Origin: Flavobacterium collinsii
Lineage (GTDB): Bacteria > Bacteroidota > Bacteroidia > Flavobacteriales > Flavobacteriaceae
Length of the DNA stretch: 38,212 bases
Direction of reading: 5' to 3'
Assembly: GCF_902804485.1 (NCBI RefSeq)
Contig: NZ_CADCST010000131.1
Span: 1 to 38,212 of the forward strand
Within the stretch, counting starts at the first letter, position 1; the number at the start of each line of letters is the position of its first letter. The notes beneath the pieces were generated by a model, which was not told the origin of the DNA, searched no databases, and saw only the letters and a list, made by a program, of their open reading frames with translations. Position numbers and translations under genes: made by a program. Positions 20,847-29,674 of this stretch are shown one piece after another.

Positions 20847-23318
20847 TTATCCAGGGAATTCTCCACCGCCGTCACCATCATTTTTAGGTGCTCCCGGTTT
20901 TTCTCTGTCGCTTTTCGGTTTGTTGAAACGGTAGGTAAACGATAGATTGAATTGACGTCTACGGAACTGCATTTCGCTGTAAGATTTTTGACTTTCAAGA
21001 GTAGCGTCATTTTGAAGGTAGGTATACGATCTCATGACTCTGGAGTTAAAAATGTCACTGATATTAAAGGCAATTGTAGCTTTGTCTTTCAATACATCTT
21101 TACTGAAAGCCGTATTCATACCAAATTGGTCTAAGATTTTACCTTGTGCTGTTTTTTGCTCGCCATTGAAGGTACCGCTTAACTGCCAGTCAATTTTATA
21201 GGGTAGCGTAACTTTTGAGCTGATTCTTGCGAACCAGGTGTTGGCTTGATTATTAAGGTTTTGGACAATGGTTTTGCCTTCGGTATCTACATAAGTGTTT
21301 TCTCCGGTTGTTTTTACATTGTAAAGGTTGAAGTTACTGTTTAGTTTCCACCATTTATACGGACTGTAATTGAAGGTGAATTCGAAACCATATTTTTGCT
21401 CTTTTCCTAAGTTAATAGGACGGCTTAGAATAACAGGAATTCCGTCTACTTGGTCTCCATTTGGAGTTCTGACAAAGCTGAAAACATCTTTTGTGTTTTC
21501 GAAATAAGCAGAAGTGCTAAACGTTACTTTTTCCCATCTTTTGATATATCCTACATCAAATTTATCGGTTAGTGATGGATCCAGATCCGGATTTCCCTGA
21601 AAAATATTAATGTTACTAGCGTAATTAAGGGCCGGATTCATGAAACGTCCTCTGGGTCTTGATACACGTTTACTATAGCTGGCTGTAAAATTACTCTGAT
21701 CTGAAATTTCATAGCTAACAAAAGCACTTGGAAACAAGTTGTTGTATTTTTTGGTGTTAAAAACACTGTTGTCTAATAGGTTTACCTGAATATTAGTGTC
21801 TTCCCATCGTAAGCCAAATAAATAAGAGAATTTATTAACTTTCAGACCATATTGCGCGTAAAGGGCATTGATGTTTTCTTTGTACTCTAAAGTGTTTGAT
21901 TTTTTTGGATCTATAACATAGTTTCCATTGATGAGGTTTGTAACGTTGTATTCGTTGTTTAAGTCTCCAAAGTTTCCTTTGTATCCAGCCTCAAACTGGC
22001 TTCCTTTTCCTAATGGAAGAACATAATCGGCCTGAAGTTGTACTTGTTTTTGTACCTGATCGTTTAGAGTAGTATTAGAGGTAGGTAATGCTGTAATAAT
22101 ACCGTCACTGTCATCTGTATTTCTTGAAATCGATAAATCGGCAGTAAGTTTGTGTCCTTTGTCGTTGAAATTTTTGATTAAGTTCGAAGTAAATTCTACG
22201 TTTTCGCTTCCGGTATCGGCATTGTTTAAACGAGAAGTGGTTCCTGTAAAAGCACGAGCAGCATCAAAGTTATTGTAGTTAATATAATCTTTGTCCTCGC
22301 CTGAGTTTTTTTGATAATTAATGGCGTTGGTCCAGAAGGTGTTAGGTGCCACTGTCCATTCCATTCCAGCTCTTGCATTAAAGCCGTTTCTAATTCTTTT
22401 AGTGTCTCGATCTTCGTCTAAGTAACCTTTTGGAGATCCATCAGCATTATAATAGGAAGTATTGGTTAATCCTCGACCTTCATTGGTTCTGTAGTTGTAA
22501 CCCGCTGTAGTAAAATAATTGAATTTTTCGGTTTTATAATTTAAGTTGGCACTTAAACCATAAGTTTCAGGAAGTCCGGTTGAGGCGATAAAAGTTCCGT
22601 TAAAGCCTTGGTTTTTTCCTTTTTTAAGAATAATATTGATAATTCCCGATCCTCCCTCTGCATCATAACGTGCCGATGGGTTGGTGATTACTTCTACTTT
22701 GTCAATAGCATCGGCTGGAAGCTGACGTAAAGCTTCGGCTACATTGATGGCATTTGAAGGTCTTCCGTCAATTAAAATTCGGATATTATCACTGCCTCGT
22801 AAGCTTACATTTCCTTCAGTGTCTACAGAAACTGAAGGAACATTGTCTAAAACGTCACTTACAGTTCCGCCTTTTACCATCATGTCCTGTCCAACGTTGT
22901 AAACTTTTTTGTCCAGTTTTATTTCAACGCTTGATTTTTCAGCACGAACGACAACTTCGTTTAACTGCGCAGCATCTTCCGATAGATTAACAATGCCTAA
23001 AGTAGTGTCTCCGGAAATTGTTTTTCCTTTGATTAAAGTGGGTTTGAACGAAATAAATTCAACTTTTATATCGTAAGTCCCCGGTGCAACAGCCACGTCA
23101 AACTCTCCTTTTGGATTGGTGATTCCACCAGCTATAACTTTGGTGTCATTTGGAGCTGTGATCGAAATGGTAGCATATTCAAGAGGTTGTTTGCTTATTT
23201 TTTCGAAAACTTTCCCGGTAACTTTTACCTTGTTTTTAGCAGGTGGTGCCTGTTGTGCATAGTTGTAGAAACTTGTAAGAAAGGATACAAGTAATACAGC
23301 AAATTTGATTTTCTTCAT
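20847..23318 (-). CDS. TonB-dependent outer-membrane receptor
   Basis: About 823 residues, starting at MKKIKFAVLLVSFL with a signal peptide ending near NYAQQ. The upstream in-frame ATG at 23336 only adds MKPKIT. An N-terminal carboxypeptidase-regulatory-like domain (VTGKVFEKISKQPLEYATIS) precedes the plug (GTVSDVLDNVPSVSVDTEGN, then SLRGSDNIRILIDGRPSN), and the rest is a 22-strand-type barrel of the OMP_b-brl_3 kind. It imports a ligand using TonB energy; the ligand cannot be read. The C-terminal tail is Pro/Gly/Asp-rich (KPGAPKNDGDGGGEFPG), which is unusual because barrels normally end in an aromatic residue. It is encoded alone, without an obvious SusD partner. Confidence 0.9.
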   Translation of the reverse strand: MKKIKFAVLLVSFLTSFYNYAQQAPPAKNKVKVTGKVFEKISKQPLEYATISITAPNDTKVIAGGITNPKGEFDVAVAPGTYDIKVEFISFKPTLIKGKTISGDTTLGIVNLSEDAAQLNEVVVRAEKSSVEIKLDKKVYNVGQDMMVKGGTVSDVLDNVPSVSVDTEGNVSLRGSDNIRILIDGRPSNAINVAEALRQLPADAIDKVEVITNPSARYDAEGGSGIINIILKKGKNQGFNGTFIASTGLPETYGLSANLNYKTEKFNYFTTAGYNYRTNEGRGLTNTSYYNADGSPKGYLDEDRDTKRIRNGFNARAGMEWTVAPNTFWTNAINYQKNSGEDKDYINYNNFDAARAFTGTTSRLNNADTGSENVEFTSNLIKNFNDKGHKLTADLSISRNTDDSDGIITALPTSNTTLNDQVQKQVQLQADYVLPLGKGSQFEAGYKGNFGDLNNEYNVTNLINGNYVIDPKKSNTLEYKENINALYAQYGLKVNKFSYLFGLRWEDTNIQVNLLDNSVFNTKKYNNLFPSAFVSYEISDQSNFTASYSKRVSRPRGRFMNPALNYASNINIFQGNPDLDPSLTDKFDVGYIKRWEKVTFSTSAYFENTKDVFSFVRTPNGDQVDGIPVILSRPINLGKEQKYGFEFTFNYSPYKWWKLNSNFNLYNVKTTGENTYVDTEGKTIVQNLNNQANTWFARISSKVTLPYKIDWQLSGTFNGEQKTAQGKILDQFGMNTAFSKDVLKDKATIAFNISDIFNSRVMRSYTYLQNDATLESQKSYSEMQFRRRQFNLSFTYRFNKPKSDREKPGAPKNDGDGGGEFPG

Positions 23319-23407
23319 TGTGATTTTTGGTTTCAATTACTCTTTAGACGGCAAATGTAGCTTTTGGTTTAAAGAGAAAAATCACAAAAATATGTTAATA
23401 TGGTTCT

Positions 23408-23758
23408 TTATAATTGATCTAAAAAAGAAGCTACCAAATCCGGATCTCTTCCAATGATAGCTTTGCCGTCTTTTACAACAATTGGGCGCTCGATTAAAAT
23501 AGGATGTTCCACCATAGCGGCTATAATTTGGTCGTTGGTCAGGTTTTTTCCTTTGTAGTTATCAATCCATACTTTTTCTTTAATTCTTACCAATTGCAGG
23601 GGCTGAAGGTTTAGTTTTTTAAGAAGTTCTTTTAACTCATTAAAGTCCGGAGTTTCGGTGAGATAGGGAATGATTTGGAATTCCTGTTTTGTTTTTTCAA
23701 TAAAAGCCAGACAGGTTCTTGATTTTCCACAACGTGGGTTATGATAAATTTGTATCAT
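23408..23758 (-). CDS. arsC: ArsC/Spx-family reductase (glutaredoxin-type arsenate reductase)
   Basis: The 116-residue protein has the ArsC thioredoxin-like fold. It has the catalytic HNPRCGKSRTCLAF with Cys10 and a second Cys in the next helix, and PILIERPIVVKDGKAIIGRD, which carries the conserved Arg-Pro pair. Family members reduce arsenate with glutathione/glutaredoxin or act as YfgD-like proteins of unknown role. No other ars gene is nearby, so a resistance function is not assured. It is a single gene on the minus strand, divergent from the CPBP protease gene. Confidence 0.85.
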   Translation of the reverse strand: MIQIYHNPRCGKSRTCLAFIEKTKQEFQIIPYLTETPDFNELKELLKKLNLQPLQLVRIKEKVWIDNYKGKNLTNDQIIAAMVEHPILIERPIVVKDGKAIIGRDPDLVASFLDQL

Positions 23759-23871
23759 TTTGATATATTTAAATTGCTGTAAGATAATTAAACTAAAAAT
23801 AGGTATTTTAGCAGTGCCAAAAATAAGATTTAGTTATTAAATCGAATTCTCATTTTTAAATTATTATAAGT

Positions 23872-24804
23872 ATGTTTTTAGAACAAGGAATTAAACCTCA
23901 CAATAAGTTCTGGTTGTATCTTTTAGGATCGGTTTTAATAATTTTAGCGTCATTTATTGGTCAAATTCCTTTTTCTGTTGCGGTATTTTATAAAAGTTAC
24001 ATTTCCGGAGAATCTTTTCCTGTTGATAATGGAGCAGTAATGAGTATGTTTGAACTTAATCTCACGTTGTTTTTGGTGATGATTTCTTTTGTTTTTGCAT
24101 TTGCAGGAGTGTATTTTGTGGTAAAATATTTGCACCGTCAGACTTTTTTATCAGTTACTACTTCTAGATCGAAGGTAGATTGGAGACGGATAAGCTTTTC
24201 TTTTTTACTATGGGCTTTGTTCTCTGTTTTAAGCTTTCTGGCACTTTATCTGAATGCTCCCGAGAAGTTTGTTTGGAATTTTAAACTCGTCCCTTTTTTA
24301 ATTTTAGTGGTTTTAGCTACGCTATTAATACCTATACAAACCTCTACCGAAGAATATGTCTTTAGAGGATACCTGATGCAGGGGTTCGCTAATTTGGCTC
24401 AAAACAGGTGGTTTCCGCTCCTAATGACTTCGCTGATATTTGGTTCGATGCACATTCTTAATCCCGAAGTCGAAAAAATGGGGTATATAGTGATGGTGTA
24501 TTATATAGGGACCGGTTTGTTTCTGGGTGTAATTACCTTAATGGATGAGGGGATGGAATTGGCGTTAGGTTTTCATGCGGCAAATAATTTAGTGGGAGCT
24601 TTATTAGTGACCTCCGATTGGTCTGTTTTTCAAACGCATTCGCTTTTTAAAGATACCTCAGAGCCTTCGGCGGGCTGGGATGTAATACTGCCGGTAGTGG
24701 TGGTTTATCCTATTTTGCTTTTTATTTTTAGCAAAAAATACAAATGGAACAATTGGAAAGAAAAATTAACGGGTAATATAGTTGTTGTAGAATCTTCAAA
24801 TTAA
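23872..24804 (+). CDS. CPBP-family intramembrane glutamic endopeptidase
   Basis: The 310-residue polytopic protein has about eight hydrophobic segments. The Abi/CPBP motifs are present: EEYVFR (160-165), FGSMH (190-194) and a third HAANNL near 235. These are the membrane-embedded glutamic proteases related to Rce1 and to bacteriocin-immunity proteins. It is followed after 11 bp by menE and probably shares its transcript. A double-glycine peptide gene lies about 1.1 kb downstream, which makes a link to peptide handling or immunity conceivable but unproven. Confidence 0.88.
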   Translation: MFLEQGIKPHNKFWLYLLGSVLIILASFIGQIPFSVAVFYKSYISGESFPVDNGAVMSMFELNLTLFLVMISFVFAFAGVYFVVKYLHRQTFLSVTTSRSKVDWRRISFSFLLWALFSVLSFLALYLNAPEKFVWNFKLVPFLILVVLATLLIPIQTSTEEYVFRGYLMQGFANLAQNRWFPLLMTSLIFGSMHILNPEVEKMGYIVMVYYIGTGLFLGVITLMDEGMELALGFHAANNLVGALLVTSDWSVFQTHSLFKDTSEPSAGWDVILPVVVVYPILLFIFSKKYKWNNWKEKLTGNIVVVESSN

Positions 24805-24815
24805 AACATACAGTC

Positions 24816-25856
24816 ATGTCAAAACTAACACATAAAAATGTCCATAATTATTTTAAGTTGAATGGTTATCATTTAAATGGAAAGGATTTATGCCGCATAG
24901 GGTATAGTTACATCAAAGAAGGAGATGTGTACGAGAGGGCCATTGGTGAATTTTTGCTGGACTGGTTCGATAAGAAAGACTTTATTGAAATGACAACTTC
25001 GGGTACAACCGGGCTTCCGAAATTAGTACGCTTAGAAAAACAGGCTATGATTCAGTCGGCTCTGGCAACAGGTGATTTTTTCGGTCTGAAGCCAGGTGAC
25101 AAGGCATTGCTTTGTTTGCCTACACAGTTTATTGCCGGAAAAATGATGCTGGTTCGAAGTTTAATTTTAGGTTTGGATATTGATGTGGTATCACCAAGTA
25201 CTGCGCCTTTGGCTTTAAATAAAACACAATATGATTTTGTTGCCATGGTGCCATTACAAGTCCAGAATTCTATAGCAGGATTAAAGAATGTAAAGAAGCT
25301 AATCATTGGTGGTGCTAAAATCGACAGTGCCCTGGAAGAGCAATTACTACCATTAAAAACACAGATTTACGAAACTTACGGTATGACGGAAACTATTACG
25401 CATATCGCTGCTAGAAGAGTGGGAGAAAAGGCGTTCTCGATTCTTCCGAATGTAAAAATAAGCAAAGACGATCGCGATTGTCTGGTTATTCATCTGCCTT
25501 CGGTTTCTAACGAGCCTATCGTGACCAATGATTTGGTGGAATTGGTGAATGAAAACCAGTTTGTGTTTTTGGGACGAATCGATAATGTAGTGAATAGTGG
25601 AGGAGTGAAGTTGATTCCGGAGCAAATAGAAAGTAAACTGATAGGAAAAATAAACAGTCGGTTTTTTGTAACCGGAGTTCCGGATACCGTTTTGGGAGAG
25701 AAGTTAATTTTGGTGATAGAAGGAGAGAAGCAAGAGTTTGCTCCCGATTTTTTTGATGTATTGGGGAAATATGAAAAACCAAAGGAGATTGTTTTTGTTC
25801 CGAAATTTAAAGAAAACGAGAACGGGAAACTGTTGCGTAAGCCTAGTTTGGTGTAG
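24816..25856 (+). CDS. menE: O-succinylbenzoate--CoA ligase-type AMP-forming enzyme
   Basis: The 346-residue protein is a short member of the AMP-binding family. The P-loop signature is EMTTSGTTGLPKLVRLEKQA, followed by KKLIIGGAKID, the motif YETYGMTETITHIA, and a C-terminal GRIDNVVNSGGVKLIPEQIE. Length and motif set fit the flavobacterial MenE enzyme, which activates O-succinylbenzoate with CoA in menaquinone synthesis. No other men gene is in the window, so a different acyl substrate remains possible. It shares a transcript with the CPBP protease upstream. Confidence 0.8.
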   Translation: MSKLTHKNVHNYFKLNGYHLNGKDLCRIGYSYIKEGDVYERAIGEFLLDWFDKKDFIEMTTSGTTGLPKLVRLEKQAMIQSALATGDFFGLKPGDKALLCLPTQFIAGKMMLVRSLILGLDIDVVSPSTAPLALNKTQYDFVAMVPLQVQNSIAGLKNVKKLIIGGAKIDSALEEQLLPLKTQIYETYGMTETITHIAARRVGEKAFSILPNVKISKDDRDCLVIHLPSVSNEPIVTNDLVELVNENQFVFLGRIDNVVNSGGVKLIPEQIESKLIGKINSRFFVTGVPDTVLGEKLILVIEGEKQEFAPDFFDVLGKYEKPKEIVFVPKFKENENGKLLRKPSLV

Positions 25857-25865
25857 AAAAAATAC

Positions 25866-25898
25866 TTTGTCGAAAGTAAGAAAAATTAGCTATATTTA
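25866..25898 (+). promoter_or_regulatory. Promoter of the double-glycine peptide gene
   Basis: TTTG at 25866-25869 and TATATTTA at 25891-25898 lie 21 bp apart and match the flavobacterial -33/-7 arrangement closely. The start codon follows 29 bp later, so the peptide gene appears to have its own promoter just past menE. Confidence 0.5.
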
Positions 25899-25927
25899 TA
25901 AGGTATTAACTTTAAAACCTAATAATT

Positions 25928-26119
25928 ATGAAATTTATCTTAAATCTAACAAATGTTGAGCAATTGAGTAAGAGTGAATTAAAGCAAATTAAAGGCGGTG
26001 ATTTTATTTATTATTTAAATGGCTACCAATTGCGATGTTCCAAGCAGTTAACACAACCGCCAACCTGTGGCAATATCCCACCATATTGTTTGATTTCACC
26101 AGATATGTGTCCAAATTGA
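25928..26119 (+). CDS. Double-glycine leader peptide precursor (bacteriocin/RiPP-like)
   Basis: A 63-residue precursor. The leader (1-24) reads MKFILNLTNVEQLSKSELKQ then IKGG, with the LSKSELKQIKGG pattern of Bacteroidota GG-leader peptides, which are cut after the second Gly by a C39-peptidase transporter. The predicted mature peptide (39 residues, DFIYYLNGYQ to MCPN) has four cysteines at core positions 13, 23, 30 and 37 and many Pro and Tyr, so two disulfides or thioether links are possible. No processing enzyme or exporter is in the window, so it would be handled by a machine encoded elsewhere. A palindrome (26144-26184) ends the unit. Confidence 0.78.
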   Translation: MKFILNLTNVEQLSKSELKQIKGGDFIYYLNGYQLRCSKQLTQPPTCGNIPPYCLISPDMCPN

Positions 26120-26143
26120 TCCTTGGTAAACAATAGAAAAAAG

Positions 26144-26184
26144 AAATTCCAAATTCCAACTTTATCGTTTGGAATTTGGAATTT
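26144..26184. terminator. 16-bp palindrome, AATTCCAAATT family
   Basis: AAATTCCAAATTCCAA (26144-26159) and its perfect complement (26169-26184) have a 9-base loop, followed by further TTGGAATTT and a T run. It lies between converging genes and probably ends both the peptide gene and the methyltransferase gene. Confidence 0.72.
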
Positions 26185-26208
26185 TTAATTTGGAATTTTT
26201 TATAGTAA

Positions 26209-27423
26209 TTAAACCTTTCTCTCTAAAAGCGCCATATAGAATCCGTCAAATCCAGATTCTGAGGCTAGTATTTTACGATCTTTAATGAATGTAAATTGCT
26301 TTCCGATTTCGGTCTTTAAGAATTTCTCTACCTGTTCCTGATTTTCCGATGGTAAAACGGAACAAGTGGCATAAACTAATTTTCCACCCGGTTTTACAAT
26401 TTTCGAATAGCTTTCCAAAACTTCAGCCTGAACTTTACGAATGTTATCAATAAACTCCGGTTGTAATTTCCATTTTGCATCAGGGTTTCTTTTTAAAACT
26501 CCTAAACCGCTACATGGTGCATCAATTAAAACACGATCGGCTTTTTCATGCAACTTTTTGATCACTTTTGTAGTGTCAATAATACGGTATTCAATATTAA
26601 AGGCGCCATTTCTTTTGGCTCTCAATTTTAATTGTTTCAGTTTGCTTTCGTACAAATCCATTGCAATCAATTGCCCTTTGTTTTCCATCAACGAAGCAAT
26701 GTGTAATGTTTTTCCTCCGGCTCCGGCACACGTATCTACCACACGCATTCCTGGTTTTACATCCAGAAAACCCGCTACTAATTGTGAGTTGGCATCCTGA
26801 ACTTCAAATAAACCTTGTTTAAAAGCGTCCGTCAAAAATACGTTGGCTCTTTCTTTTAAAACTAAAGCTTCTGGTTGATCTTTTAAATATTCAGTTTCAA
26901 TATTTAAATCCATCAAGGTGTTTCTTAAGTTTTCTTTAGTACCTTTCAGCGTATTGGTTCTTAAGATAACTTTTGCAGGTTGATTTTGAGCCGCAATTTC
27001 TTTTGACCAAACGGCCTCTCCTAATTCTTTTACTCCTAATTCATCCATCCAGTCCGGAATAGATTCTCTAAAAGCTCTGGTTTTAGAAAGTTCGTCAAAA
27101 CGACCTTTTATTTTTCTCTCAGGAGTTCCTTCCAATTGTCTCCAATCCGGAATAGGGTATCCTCTTAAAACAGCCCAAACCGCAAACATTCTCCATAAAT
27201 TATCTCTGTCGAACGGTTCTTTAACTTCTGCAATTTCTGCGTATAATCTTTTCCAACGAACAATTTCGTATATCGTTTCAGCAACAAACTTCCTGTCGGA
27301 ACTTCCCCAACGTTTGTCTTTTTTTAAGGCTCTGGCTACCACTTTATCAGCATATTCTCCTTCATTGAAAATTGCGTTTAAAGAATCGATGGTAGTATAA
27401 ACTAAATTTCTGTGTAATCTCAT
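26209..27423 (-). CDS. RsmB/NOP-family rRNA cytosine-C5 methyltransferase
   Basis: The 404-residue protein has an N-terminal NusB-like helical region (about 1-150) and a Rossmann methyltransferase domain with the SAM loop VVDTCAGAGGKTLHIASLM. Motif IV is LIDAPCSGLGVLKRNPDAKW (PCS cysteine) and the catalytic TCS is in VYATCSVLPSENQEQVEKFL. It methylates a cytosine of 16S rRNA or another RNA; the exact target (such as C967 for RsmB) is inferred from family only. Transcribed alone on the minus strand. Confidence 0.9.
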   Translation of the reverse strand: MRLHRNLVYTTIDSLNAIFNEGEYADKVVARALKKDKRWGSSDRKFVAETIYEIVRWKRLYAEIAEVKEPFDRDNLWRMFAVWAVLRGYPIPDWRQLEGTPERKIKGRFDELSKTRAFRESIPDWMDELGVKELGEAVWSKEIAAQNQPAKVILRTNTLKGTKENLRNTLMDLNIETEYLKDQPEALVLKERANVFLTDAFKQGLFEVQDANSQLVAGFLDVKPGMRVVDTCAGAGGKTLHIASLMENKGQLIAMDLYESKLKQLKLRAKRNGAFNIEYRIIDTTKVIKKLHEKADRVLIDAPCSGLGVLKRNPDAKWKLQPEFIDNIRKVQAEVLESYSKIVKPGGKLVYATCSVLPSENQEQVEKFLKTEIGKQFTFIKDRKILASESGFDGFYMALLERKV

Positions 27424-27514
27424 TTTAATTATTTGAGTTGCAAAGGTACTATTAATTGATTGAAAGTTAAATTTTTAATTTTGATTGTTATTTAACTTCT
27501 TTTTTAAAAGAAAA

Positions 27515-27547
27515 AAAACACTCTAATAAGGTTTAAAAGAGTGTTTT
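27515..27547 (-). terminator. Terminator of kup
   Basis: AAAACACTCT (27515-27524) and AGAGTGTTTT (27538-27547) form the stem. On the minus strand it is followed by TTTTTCTTTT. It lies about 20 bp after the kup stop codon. Confidence 0.8.
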
Positions 27548-27567
27548 TGAGTATGTTTTTAAATGAT

Positions 27568-29541
27568 TTATTTTGTAATTCTTGTCAGTCCAATATTCTC
27601 CGGAGCGTGAAGCACCATTGGGAATTTCTCTATTTTTACGGAACTACTGTCTAAACCAAAAGCTCTTTCTTCAGATAAACTCAGTTTTTTAATGAAGAAA
27701 TAAGAGTTCATAATGATGTTTTCATGCCATCTTAAATCGTTGTCATTGGATAAAAACTTCTCCGACAGTACAAATTTAAAGTCACCAATGATATTGTTTT
27801 TGTTTAAAGATTCGTAACGGCTGGTGATGTCTACTTCGCCACGTTTTACCATATCACGAATTACTTCTCTAAACATTAGATTGATTTTGGTAGGCTCTCT
27901 GAATCCTAAATTAAAATCGATTCTGTAAATGTCGTCTTTAGCAATTTCGGTAACCTTGTATTGTGTTTTGTACGGTTCTGTTAAAATGTTTACGTGTACA
28001 AACCAGTATATGTCAGCTCTTTTCGGGCGTTTTTGTAAAATCGAGTAAATGACTTTTTCTTCTAATTCATCAACACGATTGGCATTGGTCATATAAACCA
28101 GGTGCGTTGCGTATTTTGGTATCGATAAGTCTTCACTCAATTCCATTAACACCTTCTTATAATCGTCAATTTTGATGATTTTAGTGTAGCTCTTATTGAT
28201 TTTCTTAGCCAGATACCAGATCGTCATGATCGAGATCAGAAGGATTGCAATGATTAAAGTTACATAACCACCTTCGGCAAATTTAGTAATGTTAGCAATC
28301 AGGAAGCTGAATTCAATCAGTAAATAAATAGTGATTAACGGCACCATTAGGTACAATTTTACACGTTTCATTATCAAATAATAATTCAGTAAAATAGTGG
28401 TCATAATCATGCATAATATAATCGCAAGACCGTAGGCATGCTCCATATTTCCTGATTTCTGAAAGTGTAAAACGATTCCAACACAACCAAAAAACAACAA
28501 CCAATTAATTGATGGTATATACAATTGACCTTTTACTTCTGTAGGATATTTAATTTTAACTTTTGGCCAGAAATTTAAACGCATTGCTTCGTTGATCAAA
28601 GTAAATGACCCACTGATAAGTGCCTGGGAAGCAATTACCGCAGCCAAAGTTGCTACTACAATTCCGAAAGGAAGAAACCAGTGTGGCATAATTAAATAGA
28701 ACGGATTTCCGTTTTCTCCGCCTAGTTGTTGCAGTGTGCTGCCTTCATGATGTATTAAATAAGCAGCCTGTCCAAAATAGTTTAATACCAGCGCAGTTTT
28801 TACAAATACCCAGCTGATTCGGATATTTTTTCTTCCGCAGTGCCCCATATCAGAGTACAATGCTTCGGCACCTGTTGTACATAAAAACACAAAACCAAGG
28901 ACAAAGAAACCATCAGGATGTATAGATAATAAATGATAAGCATAATACGGATTTACCGCTTTGATAACTTCAGGATGCTTTAGGATTTGAATCGTTCCCA
29001 GCGTTCCCAACATGGCAAACCAGATTAACATCATTGGAGCGAAAAACTTTCCAACGAGCTTGGTTCCAAATTGTTGTATGGTAAAAAGAATGAATAAGAT
29101 TCCGATAACGATGTAAACAATGGTCTCTGTTTGCATGGTTGGATAGAACGCTCTGATTCCTTCTACAGCAGACGAAATCGAAATGGGTGGCGTTATAATT
29201 CCATCGGCGAGTAAGGCACTTCCTCCGATGATGGCGGGCACAATGAGCCACTGAATTTTAGTTTTTTTGACCAGTGCATATAAGGCAAAAATTCCACCTT
29301 CCCCATGATTGTCGGCACTTAAAGTAATAAGTACATACTTTATCGTAGTTTGTAAAGTCAAAGTCCAAAAAACGCATGAAATTCCACCAAGAACAATGTC
29401 AGAATTAATGGCATAATCACCAAGTATGGCTTTCATTACATATAATGGAGAAGTACCAATATCTCCATAAATAATTCCTAATGTTATCAATAAACCTCCT
29501 ATAGACAACTTACTATGTAAGTTTTTATGCGATGCGCTCAT
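27568..29541 (-). CDS. kup: KUP-family potassium uptake transporter
   Basis: About 657 residues starting at MSASHKNLHSKLSIGGLLIT; an upstream in-frame ATG at 29598 would add 19 residues and is less likely. The protein has the KUP hallmark GIIYGDIGTSPLYVMKAIL in the first membrane segment, about 12 TM helices to residue 440, and a cytoplasmic C-terminal domain. Other family stretches are ADNHGEGGIFALYALVKKTK and LLADGIITPPISISSAVEGI. It would import K+ with protons. A single gene. Confidence 0.95.
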   Translation of the reverse strand: MSASHKNLHSKLSIGGLLITLGIIYGDIGTSPLYVMKAILGDYAINSDIVLGGISCVFWTLTLQTTIKYVLITLSADNHGEGGIFALYALVKKTKIQWLIVPAIIGGSALLADGIITPPISISSAVEGIRAFYPTMQTETIVYIVIGILFILFTIQQFGTKLVGKFFAPMMLIWFAMLGTLGTIQILKHPEVIKAVNPYYAYHLLSIHPDGFFVLGFVFLCTTGAEALYSDMGHCGRKNIRISWVFVKTALVLNYFGQAAYLIHHEGSTLQQLGGENGNPFYLIMPHWFLPFGIVVATLAAVIASQALISGSFTLINEAMRLNFWPKVKIKYPTEVKGQLYIPSINWLLFFGCVGIVLHFQKSGNMEHAYGLAIILCMIMTTILLNYYLIMKRVKLYLMVPLITIYLLIEFSFLIANITKFAEGGYVTLIIAILLISIMTIWYLAKKINKSYTKIIKIDDYKKVLMELSEDLSIPKYATHLVYMTNANRVDELEEKVIYSILQKRPKRADIYWFVHVNILTEPYKTQYKVTEIAKDDIYRIDFNLGFREPTKINLMFREVIRDMVKRGEVDITSRYESLNKNNIIGDFKFVLSEKFLSNDNDLRWHENIIMNSYFFIKKLSLSEERAFGLDSSSVKIEKFPMVLHAPENIGLTRITK

Positions 29542-29618
29542 GTATATTTTTATAAAAGACGGTTGCAAATTTACTGTTTTAAAACAAACTAACCTCAATT
29601 ATAACTAAAAAGATAAAA

Positions 29619-29646
29619 AAAAGCACAATCGTCAAATTGTGCTTTT
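29619..29646 (-). terminator. Terminator of the Asn/Arg-rich secreted protein gene
   Basis: AAAAGCACAAT (29619-29629) and ATTGTGCTTTT (29636-29646) form an 11-bp stem with a 6-base loop. The minus-strand tail is TTTTTTATCTTTTT. Confidence 0.88.
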
Positions 29647-29674
29647 GATTTTTATAGGGAAATGCAATTTTATA

